Shown here: in pieces, positions 26,751 to 35,815 of the stretch
Position numbering within the stretch: the stretch's first letter is position 1
Layout of the letters: each line of letters opens with the position of its first letter
Source of the DNA: VXNE01 sp965205735
GTDB taxonomy: Bacteria; Pseudomonadota; Gammaproteobacteria; Pseudomonadales; Azotimanducaceae
DNA length: 64,000 nt
Direction of reading: 5' to 3'
Assembly: GCA_965205735.1 (NCBI GenBank)
Contig: OZ242179.1
Location: forward strand, 434,001 to 498,000
The notes under the pieces: model-generated
Databases searched by the model: none
Seen by the model: the letters and a program-made list of their open reading frames with translations, nothing else
Told to the model about the DNA's origin: nothing
Made by a program: the position numbers and the translations under genes

Positions 26751-27212
26751 TTAGCGCGCGGGCCCGCGCTTGACCTGGTCCGGCAATTCCCGCAGCCGCG
26801 GTAGTGCCCGGCGATCTTTTGGGCGGTCGGCGGCATCCTTGGAGCGGATCACGTCCGCGAGCGATGCCACCGGAACGGACAGGCCGGCAATGTCGATCAC
26901 CACGGCATCCCGTCTCAAGTCTTCGAATCCCTGCGTGCCGGCCGGCGCGAACGCCAAGTCGATGTCGCCGACTCGAGTCGTGAGATTTAGAACAGCGTCC
27001 GGTCCGAGATTTAGCAAAAATTCTCCCGAACAGTCGAAAACAAGGCCGTCGGGGATACCCTCGTCGCGGATCCGCGCATCGAGAGAACGCAGGGCTTTCG
27101 CCAAGCGATCGAGGTTGGCGGAGTCAACGGCAGGGACGATGTCGATATCGATGGTCACGCCCGCATCCCCATGCAGTATTGCCGCCATGCCGCCGATCAG
27201 GACGAAACGCAC
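26751..27212 (-). CDS. Nucleotidyltransferase-fold protein (candidate toxin of a TA pair)
   Basis: A 153-residue protein with the minimal nucleotidyltransferase signature: GG at 7-8 and D22-I-D24 in VTIDIDIVPAV. A third acidic strand may be GDIDLAFAP. The C-terminal part SVPVASLADVIRSKDAADRP with KDRRALPRLRE is the usual AbiEii/DUF6036-type ending. Start GTG 27212 is used, but the in-frame sequence upstream (PERIFAAFSNED) also looks homologous and has no ATG/GTG/TTG, so the true start is unclear. The XRE gene lies just upstream. Confidence 0.75.
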   Translation of the reverse strand: MRFVLIGGMAAILHGDAGVTIDIDIVPAVDSANLDRLAKALRSLDARIRDEGIPDGLVFDCSGEFLLNLGPDAVLNLTTRVGDIDLAFAPAGTQGFEDLRRDAVVIDIAGLSVPVASLADVIRSKDAADRPKDRRALPRLRELPDQVKRGPAR

Positions 27213-27260
27213 GTCCTCGTTGGAGAACGCGGCGAAGATGCGTTCGGGTCGAACTCGCTG

Positions 27261-27605
27261 TCAGACATCGCCCGGATCCCGAATGGCTTGGCGACCGCGC
27301 AGGACGAACCGGGCCGCGCGCGTCGCGTCGGCCAGGCGCTCTTCCGGCGTTCGCCGCAACGTGCGCTCGAACAGTGATCGCGTCTCGCGATCAGGTTCTT
27401 CCAAGCTGACGCGGATCTCCAATCCGGCCGCCTTGACAAGGCGTTCCACCATTTCCGCAGAGGGGATTCGAGCACCGGATTCGATGCGGGCGATCGTAGA
27501 TTGCGCAACGTTGGCCCGCTGCGCCAACGCCACTTGCGTAAGTCCCGCGCGTTTGCGGGCCTCCCGAACCAAGTTTCGCAGGAGCATGCCGCGCCCTATA
27601 GCCAA
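27261..27605 (-). CDS. XRE-family HTH regulator (candidate antitoxin)
   Basis: 114 residues with an N-terminal Cro/C1-type HTH: REARKRAGLTQVALAQRANV then AQSTIARIESGARIPS. A helical tail with RRTPEERLADATRAARFV follows. It probably starts at MLLRNLV (27587) rather than 27605. It precedes the nucleotidyltransferase gene by about 48 bp on the same strand. This order is common in HTH/nucleotidyltransferase toxin-antitoxin-like pairs, where the HTH protein autoregulates. Confidence 0.82.
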   Translation of the reverse strand: MAIGRGMLLRNLVREARKRAGLTQVALAQRANVAQSTIARIESGARIPSAEMVERLVKAAGLEIRVSLEEPDRETRSLFERTLRRTPEERLADATRAARFVLRGRQAIRDPGDV

Positions 27606-27649
27606 TAAGTCATATTGGTATCACGTCTTTGGACTCGAAGGCCATATGT

Positions 27650-28558
27650 CTAGGTGTCTCGCAATCTCGGGTCGAGGGCGTCACGCAGCCCGTCGCCGAT
27701 ATAGTTGACACTCAATACGGTCAGCGAGATCGCGAGCCCCGGCCACAACACCCGCGCCGGGGTGATGGAAATGAAGTTCGCGCCGTCGAACAGCAGGCGG
27801 CCCCAGGTGGGGAAGTCGGGCGGAAAGCCAAGCCCAAGAAACGACAGTGCGGACTCCGTGATGATGGCGTTGGCGATTCCGAGCGTGGCGGACACCATGA
27901 TGGGACTCAGCACGTTGGGCAGGACGTGTCGGCTGATGATGCGCCGCTCGCGCGTGCCGATGCTGCGGGCGGCGATAATGAATTCGCGCTCCTTGATGGC
28001 GAGCACATCGCCTCGAACGATGCGCGCGGTCTGCATCCAGCTCGTGATGCCGATGACGAATACGATGAGGAGGAAGATACCGGTCTCCGGGCCGAAGGCG
28101 TTGCGCAGCGCGTCGCGGAACAACATGATGATGACCAGCAGCAGCGGCAGGAGCGGCAGGGCGAGAAACAGGTCGGTGAAACGCATCAGCGGTCCGTCCA
28201 GGCGCCTGAAGTAACCCGCCAGCGTGCCCACCGCGGTCCCCAGCACCAGCGCCAGGAACATCGCGGTAATTCCCACGGCGAGAGAGATGCGTCCGCCGGC
28301 GAAAACCTGGGCGAGGGTATCGCGTCCCAGGTTGTCGGTGCCCAGCGGGTGGGCCAGGGAAACGCCCTGGTTCCTGGCCTGGATATCGAGGTACTGCGGG
28401 TCCACGTCGTGGACGACGGGGCCGACGAGCACCGCCAATATGATGGTCGAGAAGACGGCGACGCCGATCAGCGCCCCCGTGTGCTGCCGGAACGTGAGCC
28501 AGACATCGAGCCACAGCGAGCGATGCGCGCGCGAGGTGTCCGGAAATTCGGTCGGCAT
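27650..28558 (-). CDS. oppC: Peptide/nickel ABC transporter permease, OppC/DppC type
   Basis: A 302-residue inner-membrane permease with an N-terminal tail, TM helices, and the EAA-type loop near AARSIGTRERRIISRHVLPN, followed by SFLGLGFPPDFPTWG, characteristic of the OppC/DppC family. It pairs with OppB to form the channel. Last gene of the D-F-A-B-C operon; 15 bp after oppB. Confidence 0.93.
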   Translation of the reverse strand: MPTEFPDTSRAHRSLWLDVWLTFRQHTGALIGVAVFSTIILAVLVGPVVHDVDPQYLDIQARNQGVSLAHPLGTDNLGRDTLAQVFAGGRISLAVGITAMFLALVLGTAVGTLAGYFRRLDGPLMRFTDLFLALPLLPLLLVIIMLFRDALRNAFGPETGIFLLIVFVIGITSWMQTARIVRGDVLAIKEREFIIAARSIGTRERRIISRHVLPNVLSPIMVSATLGIANAIITESALSFLGLGFPPDFPTWGRLLFDGANFISITPARVLWPGLAISLTVLSVNYIGDGLRDALDPRLRDT

Positions 28559-28573
28559 TGTTTCGGCTCGCGG

Positions 28574-29587
28574 CTAGTCGTAGCGAATGCGGGGATCGAG
28601 GATCCCGTACAGGACGTCGGCGATGAGGTTGAACAGTACGATCAACACCGCGAACAGGAATGTCAGCGTCTGCACCAACGGAATGTCCGCTCCCTGGATC
28701 GCCACGATCAGGAGTTGTCCGAGTCCGTTCACGCGAAAGATCTGTTCCGTGATGATGGCGCCGCTGAAGATTGTCGGCACGCCAAGGGCGATCATTGTCA
28801 CCACCGGAATCATGCTGTTGCGCAAAACGTGAATGAGCAGCACGGAGCGCTCTCTCAGGCCTTTCGAGCGGGCCGTGCGCACGTAGTCCAGGTTCAGGTT
28901 GTCCAGCATCGCCGAGCGCATGAAACGGCTGAGCTGGGCGGCGTTGTACAGCGCCAGCACCATCACCGGCATCAATAGCTGCTTGACCTGCACCCAGAAG
29001 CTCGAGAGGTCGGTGACCTGGTGGGTGGTGTCGTAGATCGAAGGCAGCCACCGCAGCACAACGCTGAAGAGGATGATCGCCAGCAACCCCGTGAAGAACG
29101 TCGGCACCGAGAAACCGACCATCGATACGAAGGTGCCGATTTGATCGAACCAGGAATACTGCCGGTAAGCGGAGATCACGCCGATGGGCACCGCGATGAG
29201 GATGCCGACCACGTAGGACAGTCCCACTACCCACAGGGTCTGGGGCATCCGCTCCGCGATGATGTCCACTACCGGACTGCGCGTGGCCCAGGAGCGTACC
29301 CTCGGGCGTGCGCCTGAATCGCCGATCTCGATGTCGAAGGCCTGCTCGATGAGATTCAGCGGCTCGTTGACGAAGAACTGTTCCATCCACTTCGCGTAGC
29401 GCACGTGGAACGGCTGGTCCAGCCCCAGCGAGTCGCGGATCTGCGCCCTCACCTCGGGGGGTATGGTGAGCGGCAACTGGCCAGTGGGGTCGTTCGGCGC
29501 GAGGTCGAGGAGGGCAAAGATCGCGAAGCTGATGGCGATCAGCGTCGGCACCGCGAACATCAGGCGGCGGGTGATATAGCGGATCAT
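28574..29587 (-). CDS. oppB: Peptide/nickel ABC transporter permease, OppB/DppB type
   Basis: A 337-residue permease beginning MIRYITRRLMFAVPTLIAIS, the classic OppB start. It has LGLDQPFHVRYAKWM, six predicted helices, and the EAA loop RTARSKGLRERSVLLIHVLR, then FSGAIITEQIF. A large periplasmic loop between TM1 and TM2 is normal for the family. The ATG lies one base after the oppA stop, so translation is coupled. Confidence 0.94.
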   Translation of the reverse strand: MIRYITRRLMFAVPTLIAISFAIFALLDLAPNDPTGQLPLTIPPEVRAQIRDSLGLDQPFHVRYAKWMEQFFVNEPLNLIEQAFDIEIGDSGARPRVRSWATRSPVVDIIAERMPQTLWVVGLSYVVGILIAVPIGVISAYRQYSWFDQIGTFVSMVGFSVPTFFTGLLAIILFSVVLRWLPSIYDTTHQVTDLSSFWVQVKQLLMPVMVLALYNAAQLSRFMRSAMLDNLNLDYVRTARSKGLRERSVLLIHVLRNSMIPVVTMIALGVPTIFSGAIITEQIFRVNGLGQLLIVAIQGADIPLVQTLTFLFAVLIVLFNLIADVLYGILDPRIRYD

Positions 29588-29588
29588 C

Positions 29589-31310
29589 TTACCGGTGCCA
29601 GTCCGCGACGTTCCACAGTTCCGAGTCCCAGGGATTCATCCGCACGCCCTTGAGCGTATTCGATCGCGCGGAAACCGCGGCCCGCCAAATGAGCGGGATC
29701 ATGAACTGGTTCTGGACAATGATGTCATTCATCCGCTTGGCGATCCGGGAACGATCCTCTCCCGGCGCGGTGATCGAGATCTGATCAACCAGCGCGTCGT
29801 ATTCGTCCAGGCAGCCGCGCGCGATGTTCGTGCCGAGCCATTGGTTGTTCGGCCCGGGGCTCTGGTCGCATACCCAGGCGGCCATGTACACCTCGGGATC
29901 CGTCCCCTGGAAGCTGTTTGTGTACATCTGCAAGTCGGCGTAGAACTTCTGGAAGGTGTCGGGACTGGCGGGGTCGGCACCGAAGAACACGGCCGAGTCG
30001 ATGTTGCGCAGTTCGGTTTCGACGCCGGTCCCCTCCCACATCTGCTTGATCAACGCCTGGGCGCCCTGGCGCACCGAGTTGGTGGAGGTCTGGTAGAGGA
30101 TGGACAGGCGTATACCGTCCTTCGCACGCACGCCGTCCTCTCCGCGTACCCAGCCGGCCTCGTCGAGAATGCGGTTCGCTTCATTCGGGATCGGCGTTTT
30201 GCAGCTCTCGTTGGCGACGGACGCGTAGACGGGCGGCGCTGGCACGACGTTGCAGGTGATGCGGCCGGCGGCGCCGTAGCCGGTATCCACCAGCACTTGG
30301 CGATCGATGGCCAGCGACAGGGCGCGTCGCACCACCGGGTCCGAGAGGAATGGATGCGGATTCGTGCCGTCGAGGTAGAGCGAGCGGCGTTCGCCAAGGC
30401 TCGAGTCGTCGTTGGTCTGATTGACTACCAACCGTTCCACCTGGCTGCCGAATCCCATCAACACCTGGCCTTGGCCAGCCGCCGTCATATGTTCCAGCAC
30501 TTCCGGTTCTACCTGCAGGTTCCAGGCGTAGTCGTATTCGCCGGTTTCCAGCACCGCCCGCGCCGCCGACGCGGCGTCGCCGCCGCCCTTGAAGGTGGCC
30601 GTCCGAAACCACGGCTTGCCGGGGTCGCGATAGTGCTCGTTGGCGGAATAGCTGATGACGTCGTTGGCGCGGAACTCGTCGACCTTGAACGGCCCCGTGC
30701 CGATCGGACCGAAATTCTGTTCCGTGCATTCCTGCGCCTTCGCGCCCAGGCAGTGCTGGAACTGATCGCGCTGGATGATCGGCGTAATGGCGCCGACGAA
30801 CGGGCCGTAAGGCCAGGGTTTGGCAACATCGAACGCGATCCGCACGGTGTGATCGTCCAGCGCCTCGACGGCCGATACGTCGGCAAACGAGGCGAGGGCG
30901 TTGCAGCCAGCCTGTTCGTTCAGGCAGTAGGCAGCCGAGAATGCCACGTCATGTGCCGTGAACGGCGTGCCGTCGGACCATTTGATATCGGTTTTCAGGT
31001 TCCAGATAACGCTGCGCAGGTCTTCGGCTACGCCGCCGTTTTCAAGCGTAGGAATGTCGGCGGCCAGCATGGGCACCATCGCGCCGTGCTCATCGTAGTG
31101 GGCGAGCGGTTCGATCACCATCGAGGCCGCCTCGATGTCCTTGGTGCCGCCGGAGAGATAGGGATTCAGGATCGACACCGCCTGCCAATAGAGGATATTG
31201 AGATGTCGATTTTCCACCTGCTGCTCGGAGATCGGTACGGAATCATCGGGGCCGCAGGCGGCCATAAACGCCATGGCCGCCAGAATGGGCGTAATGTCGC
31301 GCAGGTTCAT
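29589..31310 (-). CDS. oppA: ABC transporter substrate-binding lipoprotein, OppA/SBP_bac_5 type
   Basis: A 573-residue periplasmic binding protein, probably a lipoprotein: the signal segment ends in FMAAC with Cys19 as the lipid site. The family body is clear: YWQAVSILNPYLSGGTKD, SDGTPFTAHDVAFSA, GPFKVDEF, VRRALSLAIDRQVLVD, and a late MIPLIWRAAV. Substrate may be peptides or another small molecule; specificity cannot be read. Unusually, it sits between the ATPase genes and the permease genes. Confidence 0.93.
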   Translation of the reverse strand: MNLRDITPILAAMAFMAACGPDDSVPISEQQVENRHLNILYWQAVSILNPYLSGGTKDIEAASMVIEPLAHYDEHGAMVPMLAADIPTLENGGVAEDLRSVIWNLKTDIKWSDGTPFTAHDVAFSAAYCLNEQAGCNALASFADVSAVEALDDHTVRIAFDVAKPWPYGPFVGAITPIIQRDQFQHCLGAKAQECTEQNFGPIGTGPFKVDEFRANDVISYSANEHYRDPGKPWFRTATFKGGGDAASAARAVLETGEYDYAWNLQVEPEVLEHMTAAGQGQVLMGFGSQVERLVVNQTNDDSSLGERRSLYLDGTNPHPFLSDPVVRRALSLAIDRQVLVDTGYGAAGRITCNVVPAPPVYASVANESCKTPIPNEANRILDEAGWVRGEDGVRAKDGIRLSILYQTSTNSVRQGAQALIKQMWEGTGVETELRNIDSAVFFGADPASPDTFQKFYADLQMYTNSFQGTDPEVYMAAWVCDQSPGPNNQWLGTNIARGCLDEYDALVDQISITAPGEDRSRIAKRMNDIIVQNQFMIPLIWRAAVSARSNTLKGVRMNPWDSELWNVADWHR

Positions 31311-31352
31311 GGTCTTTCGGGTCTCTCCGGTTGGCTGTGATGCTAGTGCGGT

Positions 31353-32333
31353 TCAGGCCAGGTGGCAGGCTACCCGATGGTCCGGACGCAGTTCGCGCCA
31401 CTCGGGTGCGAGGGTTGAACACGCAGGCTCCGCCATTGGACATCGCGTGTGGAAGGGGCAACCCGGCGGCGGGTCGGAAGGACTCGGCACATCGCCGCGC
31501 AAGATGATGCGCTCCCGCTTTGCCTCAAGTTGCGGGTCGTGCACCGGGGCAGCCGACAACAGCGCTCGCGTATACGGATGCATCGGCTCGCGATAGAGGT
31601 GATCGCTCGGTGCAAGTTCGACGATCTTGCCGAGATACATCACCGCGACGCGATCGGCGATGTGACGAATCATGCCGAGATCGTGCGAGATGAACAGATA
31701 GGTGAGGCCCAGGCGTTCTTGCAGTTCTTCCAACAGGTTGACCACCTGCGCCTGGATGGAGACATCGAGCGCCGCAATCGGCTCATCGCAAATGATCAAC
31801 TCGGGCTCCAGCGCGAGCGCCCGGGCCACCCCGATGCGTTGCCGCTGGCCGCCCGAGAACTCGTGCGGGTAGCGGTTGGCGAAGCTGCGATCCAGCCCAA
31901 CGGACTCCAGCAGCGTTTCCACGCGCTGCTGGAGCGCTGCTCCCTTGGCCAGACCGTGCTCGAGCAGCGGCTCGCCGACGATGCTGCCCACGGTCATGCG
32001 CGGATTAAGACTGGCCTGCGGGTCCTGAAATACCATCTGCATCCGCCGGCGCAGTCGGCGCAGCGGCTCGCCGTCCAACGCGGTGATGTCTTCACCGCGA
32101 AACCGCACGCGTCCTGCCGTCGGTTCGTATAGTCGCAGAATGGCGCGTGCCACTGTCGATTTCCCGCAGCCGCTCTCGCCGACCAGGCCCAGGGTTTCGC
32201 CCTCGCGGATGTTGAAATCGATTCCATCTACCGCCTTCACCGTGCCGACCTGTCGCCGGAACACACCTGCCATGATGGGAAAGTGCATGGTCAGGTTTTC
32301 GACCTGCAGTAGCGGCTTGCCGTCAGTAGGCAC
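31353..32333 (-). CDS. oppF: Oligopeptide ABC transporter ATPase, OppF type
   Basis: 326 residues. Walker A GESGCGKST, Q-loop FQDPQASLNPRMTVG, signature FSGGQRQRIGVARAL, Walker B LIICDEPIAALD, and the C-terminal oligopeptide/dipeptide extension GCPFHTRCPMAEP with the cysteine cluster typical of OppD/OppF. Start GTG 32333 gives VPTDGKPLLQVENL and overlaps the oppD stop by 11 bp; longer readings are shadow sequence of oppD. Confidence 0.93.
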   Translation of the reverse strand: MPTDGKPLLQVENLTMHFPIMAGVFRRQVGTVKAVDGIDFNIREGETLGLVGESGCGKSTVARAILRLYEPTAGRVRFRGEDITALDGEPLRRLRRRMQMVFQDPQASLNPRMTVGSIVGEPLLEHGLAKGAALQQRVETLLESVGLDRSFANRYPHEFSGGQRQRIGVARALALEPELIICDEPIAALDVSIQAQVVNLLEELQERLGLTYLFISHDLGMIRHIADRVAVMYLGKIVELAPSDHLYREPMHPYTRALLSAAPVHDPQLEAKRERIILRGDVPSPSDPPPGCPFHTRCPMAEPACSTLAPEWRELRPDHRVACHLA

Positions 32334-33351
32334 GTGCGGCTCCCGCCTCGATGTCGTACCAGCAAGCGACTTCGTGGCCCCCGCCGACCGATAGCAGAGG
32401 TGGGTTCTCGCGGCGGCAAGTGTCGAATGCGTGCGGACAACGCGACGCGAACGGACAGCCTCGGGGAGGCTCCGCAAGATGCGGCGGTTGTCCCGGGATC
32501 GTAGCCAATCGTTGGGCCCGCGTCCCATCGAGCGTCGGCAGGGTGCCCAGCAAACCGCGCGTGTAGGGGTGTTGGGGCCTGCCGTACAGTGAGTCAACGT
32601 CGGCGCGCTCAATAATCTGTCCCGCGTACATGACCATGACACGGTCCGCGAGTCCAGCCAGGACGCCAAGATCGTGTGTGATCCAGATGATCGCTATACC
32701 GAACTGACGCCGAAGCTCCTTGATCAGGTCCAGGATCTGCGCCTGTATGGTGACGTCGAGCGCGGTCGTGGGTTCATCCGCGATCAACACCTTTGGGTTG
32801 CACGCGAGAGCGATGGCGATCATGACGCGCTGTCGCATGCCGCCAGAGAACTGGTGAGGAAATGCCGATAGTCGATCCTGGGCTGATGGAATGCCGACGC
32901 GCTCAAGCAGTTCCACGGCGCGCCGACGCGCCGCGGTTCTACCCATGCCGAGATGCGTTCGCAGAGGTTCCGCCAACTGGTAGCCGACCGTCAGGACCGG
33001 ATTCAGCGACGTCATCGGATCCTGAAAGATGAAGCCGACTTCGCCGCCCCGCACGCGCCGCAACTCCTCGTTGTCGAGCGCCATCAGGTCCTTGCCATTC
33101 AGGCGGGCACGGCCAGAGACGATTTCCGCGGGCGGCATCGGCAGTAGCCTGAGCAGGGACAACATGGTTACGCTCTTGCCGCAACCGCTCTCTCCGACCA
33201 CCCCCAGCAGTTCCCCTTCGTCGAGGTCGAAACCGACCCCGTTGACGGCATATATCGTGCCTTCGCGCGTGTGGAAGCAGGTGCGAACATCCTCCACCTC
33301 CAGCACCTTGGCGCGTGCCGTCTCGCTCTGGGTTTCCAGTGCTTGTTTCAT
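32323..33351 (-). CDS. oppD: Oligopeptide ABC transporter ATPase, OppD type
   Basis: 342 residues. Walker A GESGCGKSV, Q-loop FQDPMTSLNPVLTVG, signature FSGGMRQRVMIAIAL, Walker B VLIADEPTTALD, and the extension GCPFASRCPHAFDTC. It is the first gene of the operon; the 80-bp spacer upstream (33352-33431) probably ends or starts the transcript. It forms the nucleotide-binding pair with OppF. Confidence 0.94.
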   Translation of the reverse strand: MKQALETQSETARAKVLEVEDVRTCFHTREGTIYAVNGVGFDLDEGELLGVVGESGCGKSVTMLSLLRLLPMPPAEIVSGRARLNGKDLMALDNEELRRVRGGEVGFIFQDPMTSLNPVLTVGYQLAEPLRTHLGMGRTAARRRAVELLERVGIPSAQDRLSAFPHQFSGGMRQRVMIAIALACNPKVLIADEPTTALDVTIQAQILDLIKELRRQFGIAIIWITHDLGVLAGLADRVMVMYAGQIIERADVDSLYGRPQHPYTRGLLGTLPTLDGTRAQRLATIPGQPPHLAEPPRGCPFASRCPHAFDTCRRENPPLLSVGGGHEVACWYDIEAGAARAY

Positions 33352-33431
33352 GGAGCTCCGGTCAGCGCCTGCGACGCCCTCCGATATTCGTTACGACCCC
33401 GCCGACGAACGCATTGTTGCATGCAAACCGA

Positions 33432-34058
33432 TCAGCCTACGCCGAACTTCTCGCGCAGATGATCAAAAGCGCGAGGTCTTTCCCGGGCCGCCCGCATGAT
33501 TTGCCGCGCACATTGTCTTGGGGTGGAGTCCGTGGTGTCGACTTCCACGTCGTAGACGCAGTGCGCGTGCACGCTATGGAAATGGGATATCGCCGTCCCC
33601 GGAAAGCGCCCGGGGCGGGTGGCTTCCCGCGCTTTGACAACCGCGAGGTCGCAGCGGATACCAGCGAAGGTGACATCCAGTCCCGCCAGAACATCGAGAT
33701 AGTCCAGCAGGAAGGACTTCTCGAACATCAGGTCGTCGACGATCACATGGTTCCCGGCGCGGGCGAAAACGGCGATGGACCGGCGCATGCCGCGCAAGAC
33801 CCTTCTGCCCACATCGCCGAAGCGGATTTCAGTCATGTGCTCTCCATCGCGTTCGATGGGCACCACATTCAATCCGCGCGCCCCGGGATCGCCCGGGGGA
33901 GAGTTCAACCCGCGAAATCCATCGGGCATGCCGTCGCGGAACTGATCGAGGGCGATGTGCTGGTAGGGTTCCCGGTAGAGTTGCTGGAGCATCCGCACGA
34001 TGGTCGTCTTGCCCGCGCTGGACGACCCGTTCAACAGAATGATCTTTCCTGACCTCAT
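33432..34058 (-). CDS. Chloramphenicol-phosphotransferase-like P-loop kinase
   Basis: A 208-residue P-loop protein of the CPT family. It has Walker A NGSSSAGKTT at 10-19, then a DQFRDGMPDGFRGLN segment, the VIVDDLMFE strand with acidic pair, and a C-terminal SHFHSVHAHCVYDVEVDTT typical of CPT-like proteins. True CPT phosphorylates chloramphenicol; most genomic homologues have unknown substrates, so resistance is not claimed. Confidence 0.82.
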   Translation of the reverse strand: MRSGKIILLNGSSSAGKTTIVRMLQQLYREPYQHIALDQFRDGMPDGFRGLNSPPGDPGARGLNVVPIERDGEHMTEIRFGDVGRRVLRGMRRSIAVFARAGNHVIVDDLMFEKSFLLDYLDVLAGLDVTFAGIRCDLAVVKAREATRPGRFPGTAISHFHSVHAHCVYDVEVDTTDSTPRQCARQIMRAARERPRAFDHLREKFGVG

Positions 34059-34287
34059 GGGAAGCCTTTAGCCTAGCCTAGTGGATTACCGTGCGCCCGT
34101 GACGCCCAGGGAACTCCGGCGTTGCGAGTCCTCCAGCGTTGGTGCCGGCTTTGTTCCATGCAAGCCCTTTCCCCGACCGATTCCGGGCGCGCGTTGCGCC
34201 GAACGCTTCCAACGCCGGCCGGCGCGCCACCTGGCCAGCATGGTAGCCCTGGACCCAAAAGGTCACAAATGCGCAACGAGGAGCGGA
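34059..34287. other. Intergenic, no gene seen
   Basis: This 229-bp GC-rich spacer lies between the PfkB and CPT-like genes. It has no convincing coding region; shadow frames continue without homology. Its base composition is like coding DNA, so it may be a decayed gene end. Confidence 0.35.
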
Positions 34288-35244
34288 CTAACGGTCGCCG
34301 CCGTCGCTGCCCATGTGTGCCGCGAGCCACGCGGGCGCATCGTTCCAGGATTCGCGGTAGCGCCGCGCGTAGTCGCTGAAGTCGTGCGACTGGGTACCGG
34401 CGTGCTCGATATTGATGGTGGCCGCGCACGCGCCCGCGCGCATCGCATCCCGCATCGTCGCACCTCGCAAACGCGCATCGACAAAGCCGGTGCGATACGC
34501 ATCGCCGCAACCGGTGGGGTCCTCGACCACCGCCGCCGGCACCGACGGGACGACGATATCGCCGCAGTACGATCCGGTTTCGCCGGTGGTCACGACGACG
34601 TATTCCGGAGCACGCAGTTCCTCTTCGCATTTGGCCGTGACGGTCGCGAGTTCGAACTGATTGACGATCAACGCGTCCGACAAGGCGACGAGTTCTCTCG
34701 CCTCGCCGGCGCTGAAATCCGTCAGGCCCTGTCCAGGGTCGCAAAGAAACGGTACGCCGTGCGCGCGCATGATACGTGCGGCGTCGATCATGTTAACGGC
34801 GATGTCGGGCGCCAGCACCGCGTATTCGGGTAGGCAAGCTCCCACAAATGCCGACAGGCGCCGGGGGAAGTCACTGACCCTCGCGGGGCCTGGAAAAAAC
34901 CCCGTGAATTGATTGCCCTCGGCATCGGTGAACACGAATGCGTGGGATGAATACCCGGCGCCAGACAACCGGGTGATGCCGCTCTGATCGATGCCGAGGC
35001 TGTCGAGATGGCTTCGATAGTCCTCGCCGTAGTCGTCCCCGACAAATACAAACGGCACGGCGTCCTGTCCGAGCCGGCTCAGACCGTAGGCGATGTTCAT
35101 GGCGCAGCCGCCGAAACGGCGTTCGATGCGCTCAAGTTGAATTGAAAGGTTAACGCCGGGGTGGTGGGGCAGTCGGGAGAAACGACCGCCGTAGTCGGCC
35201 ACGTAGTCGATGGCCAGCGTTCCCGTTACAAGGACGCGGGACAT
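34288..35244 (-). CDS. PfkB-family carbohydrate/nucleoside kinase
   Basis: A 318-residue ribokinase-fold enzyme. It has RRFGGCAMNIAYGLSRLG (N-terminal glycine motif), VFVGDDYGEDY, lid residues around SSHAFVFTDAEGNQ, and the C-terminal anion-hole motif VEDPTGCGDAYRTG with the catalytic Asp. The overall pattern resembles adenosine-kinase-like PfkB members of proteobacteria. The phosphate acceptor cannot be fixed. No pathway neighbours. Confidence 0.86.
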   Translation of the reverse strand: MSRVLVTGTLAIDYVADYGGRFSRLPHHPGVNLSIQLERIERRFGGCAMNIAYGLSRLGQDAVPFVFVGDDYGEDYRSHLDSLGIDQSGITRLSGAGYSSHAFVFTDAEGNQFTGFFPGPARVSDFPRRLSAFVGACLPEYAVLAPDIAVNMIDAARIMRAHGVPFLCDPGQGLTDFSAGEARELVALSDALIVNQFELATVTAKCEEELRAPEYVVVTTGETGSYCGDIVVPSVPAAVVEDPTGCGDAYRTGFVDARLRGATMRDAMRAGACAATINIEHAGTQSHDFSDYARRYRESWNDAPAWLAAHMGSDGGDR

Positions 35245-35338
35245 CGTGGTTGGCGCAAGGCTGATCGAAGAGAACGAAGCGCGCGGGAGCGCCCCAGCGC
35301 AGTCGGCATTTGTGTGGCACTAGCGAGCGGCGCGCGCG

Positions 35339-35746
35339 TCAGTTCCCTGCAGCCAGTGAGACGTTGGTCACTCCGGCCTGCCGTGCCGAGTCCATCACGT
35401 GCACCATGGCTTCCGTCCGCGACTCGGGATGCGGTTGAATGATCACCGGCGCCTCGGGGTTTTCCGCGTGCAGGCGTTCGATATTGGCGCGTACCGAACG
35501 CCAGTCGACGTCGCGCTGAGCGACAAGTATGCGGTCCCGGCTGGTGATGCGGACGACGATACTGCGCTTGTCCGGGTCGATGGTCTTCGGCTTATCGTCG
35601 TCCGGTTGATTGACGTCCAGGCCGACTTCCTTCACGAAGGTCGCCGTCACAATAAAGAAGATGAGCATGATGAAGACGACGTCCAACATGGGCGTCAGGT
35701 TGATTTGCGCTCCATCATCGTCGTCGCGTCTCGCATACCTGCGCAT
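35339..35746 (-). CDS. ExbD/TolR-family transporter accessory protein
   Basis: 135 residues with a short cytoplasmic N-terminus containing INLTPMLDVVFIMLIFFIVT. The membrane helix carries the essential Asp22 used for proton coupling. A periplasmic domain ending RQAGVTNVSLAAGN follows. ExbD works with ExbB and TonB to energise outer-membrane uptake, or as TolR with TolQ. No ExbB/TolQ or TonB gene is adjacent, so it is a solitary copy here. Confidence 0.9.
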   Translation of the reverse strand: MRRYARRDDDDGAQINLTPMLDVVFIMLIFFIVTATFVKEVGLDVNQPDDDKPKTIDPDKRSIVVRITSRDRILVAQRDVDWRSVRANIERLHAENPEAPVIIQPHPESRTEAMVHVMDSARQAGVTNVSLAAGN

Positions 35747-35815
35747 GTTCTCTTCCTCTGTCTACTCGGCCCGCCGTTCGGCTCACGTTGCCGTGAGAGG
35801 CGGCTTGCATCCTAT

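Noticed and set aside
27629..28978. A 449-residue plus-strand open frame opposite oppC/oppB
   Set aside because: It is rich in His, Gln, Arg and Asp without family motifs and is fully antisense to two clear permease genes; a GC-rich antisense shadow.
29595..31340. A 581-residue plus-strand open frame opposite oppA
   Set aside because: Antisense to a textbook OppA; composition and lack of motifs show a shadow frame.
33432..34058. CPT-like kinase as a chloramphenicol resistance gene
   Set aside because: The family is broad and there is no resistance context; only the fold is supported.
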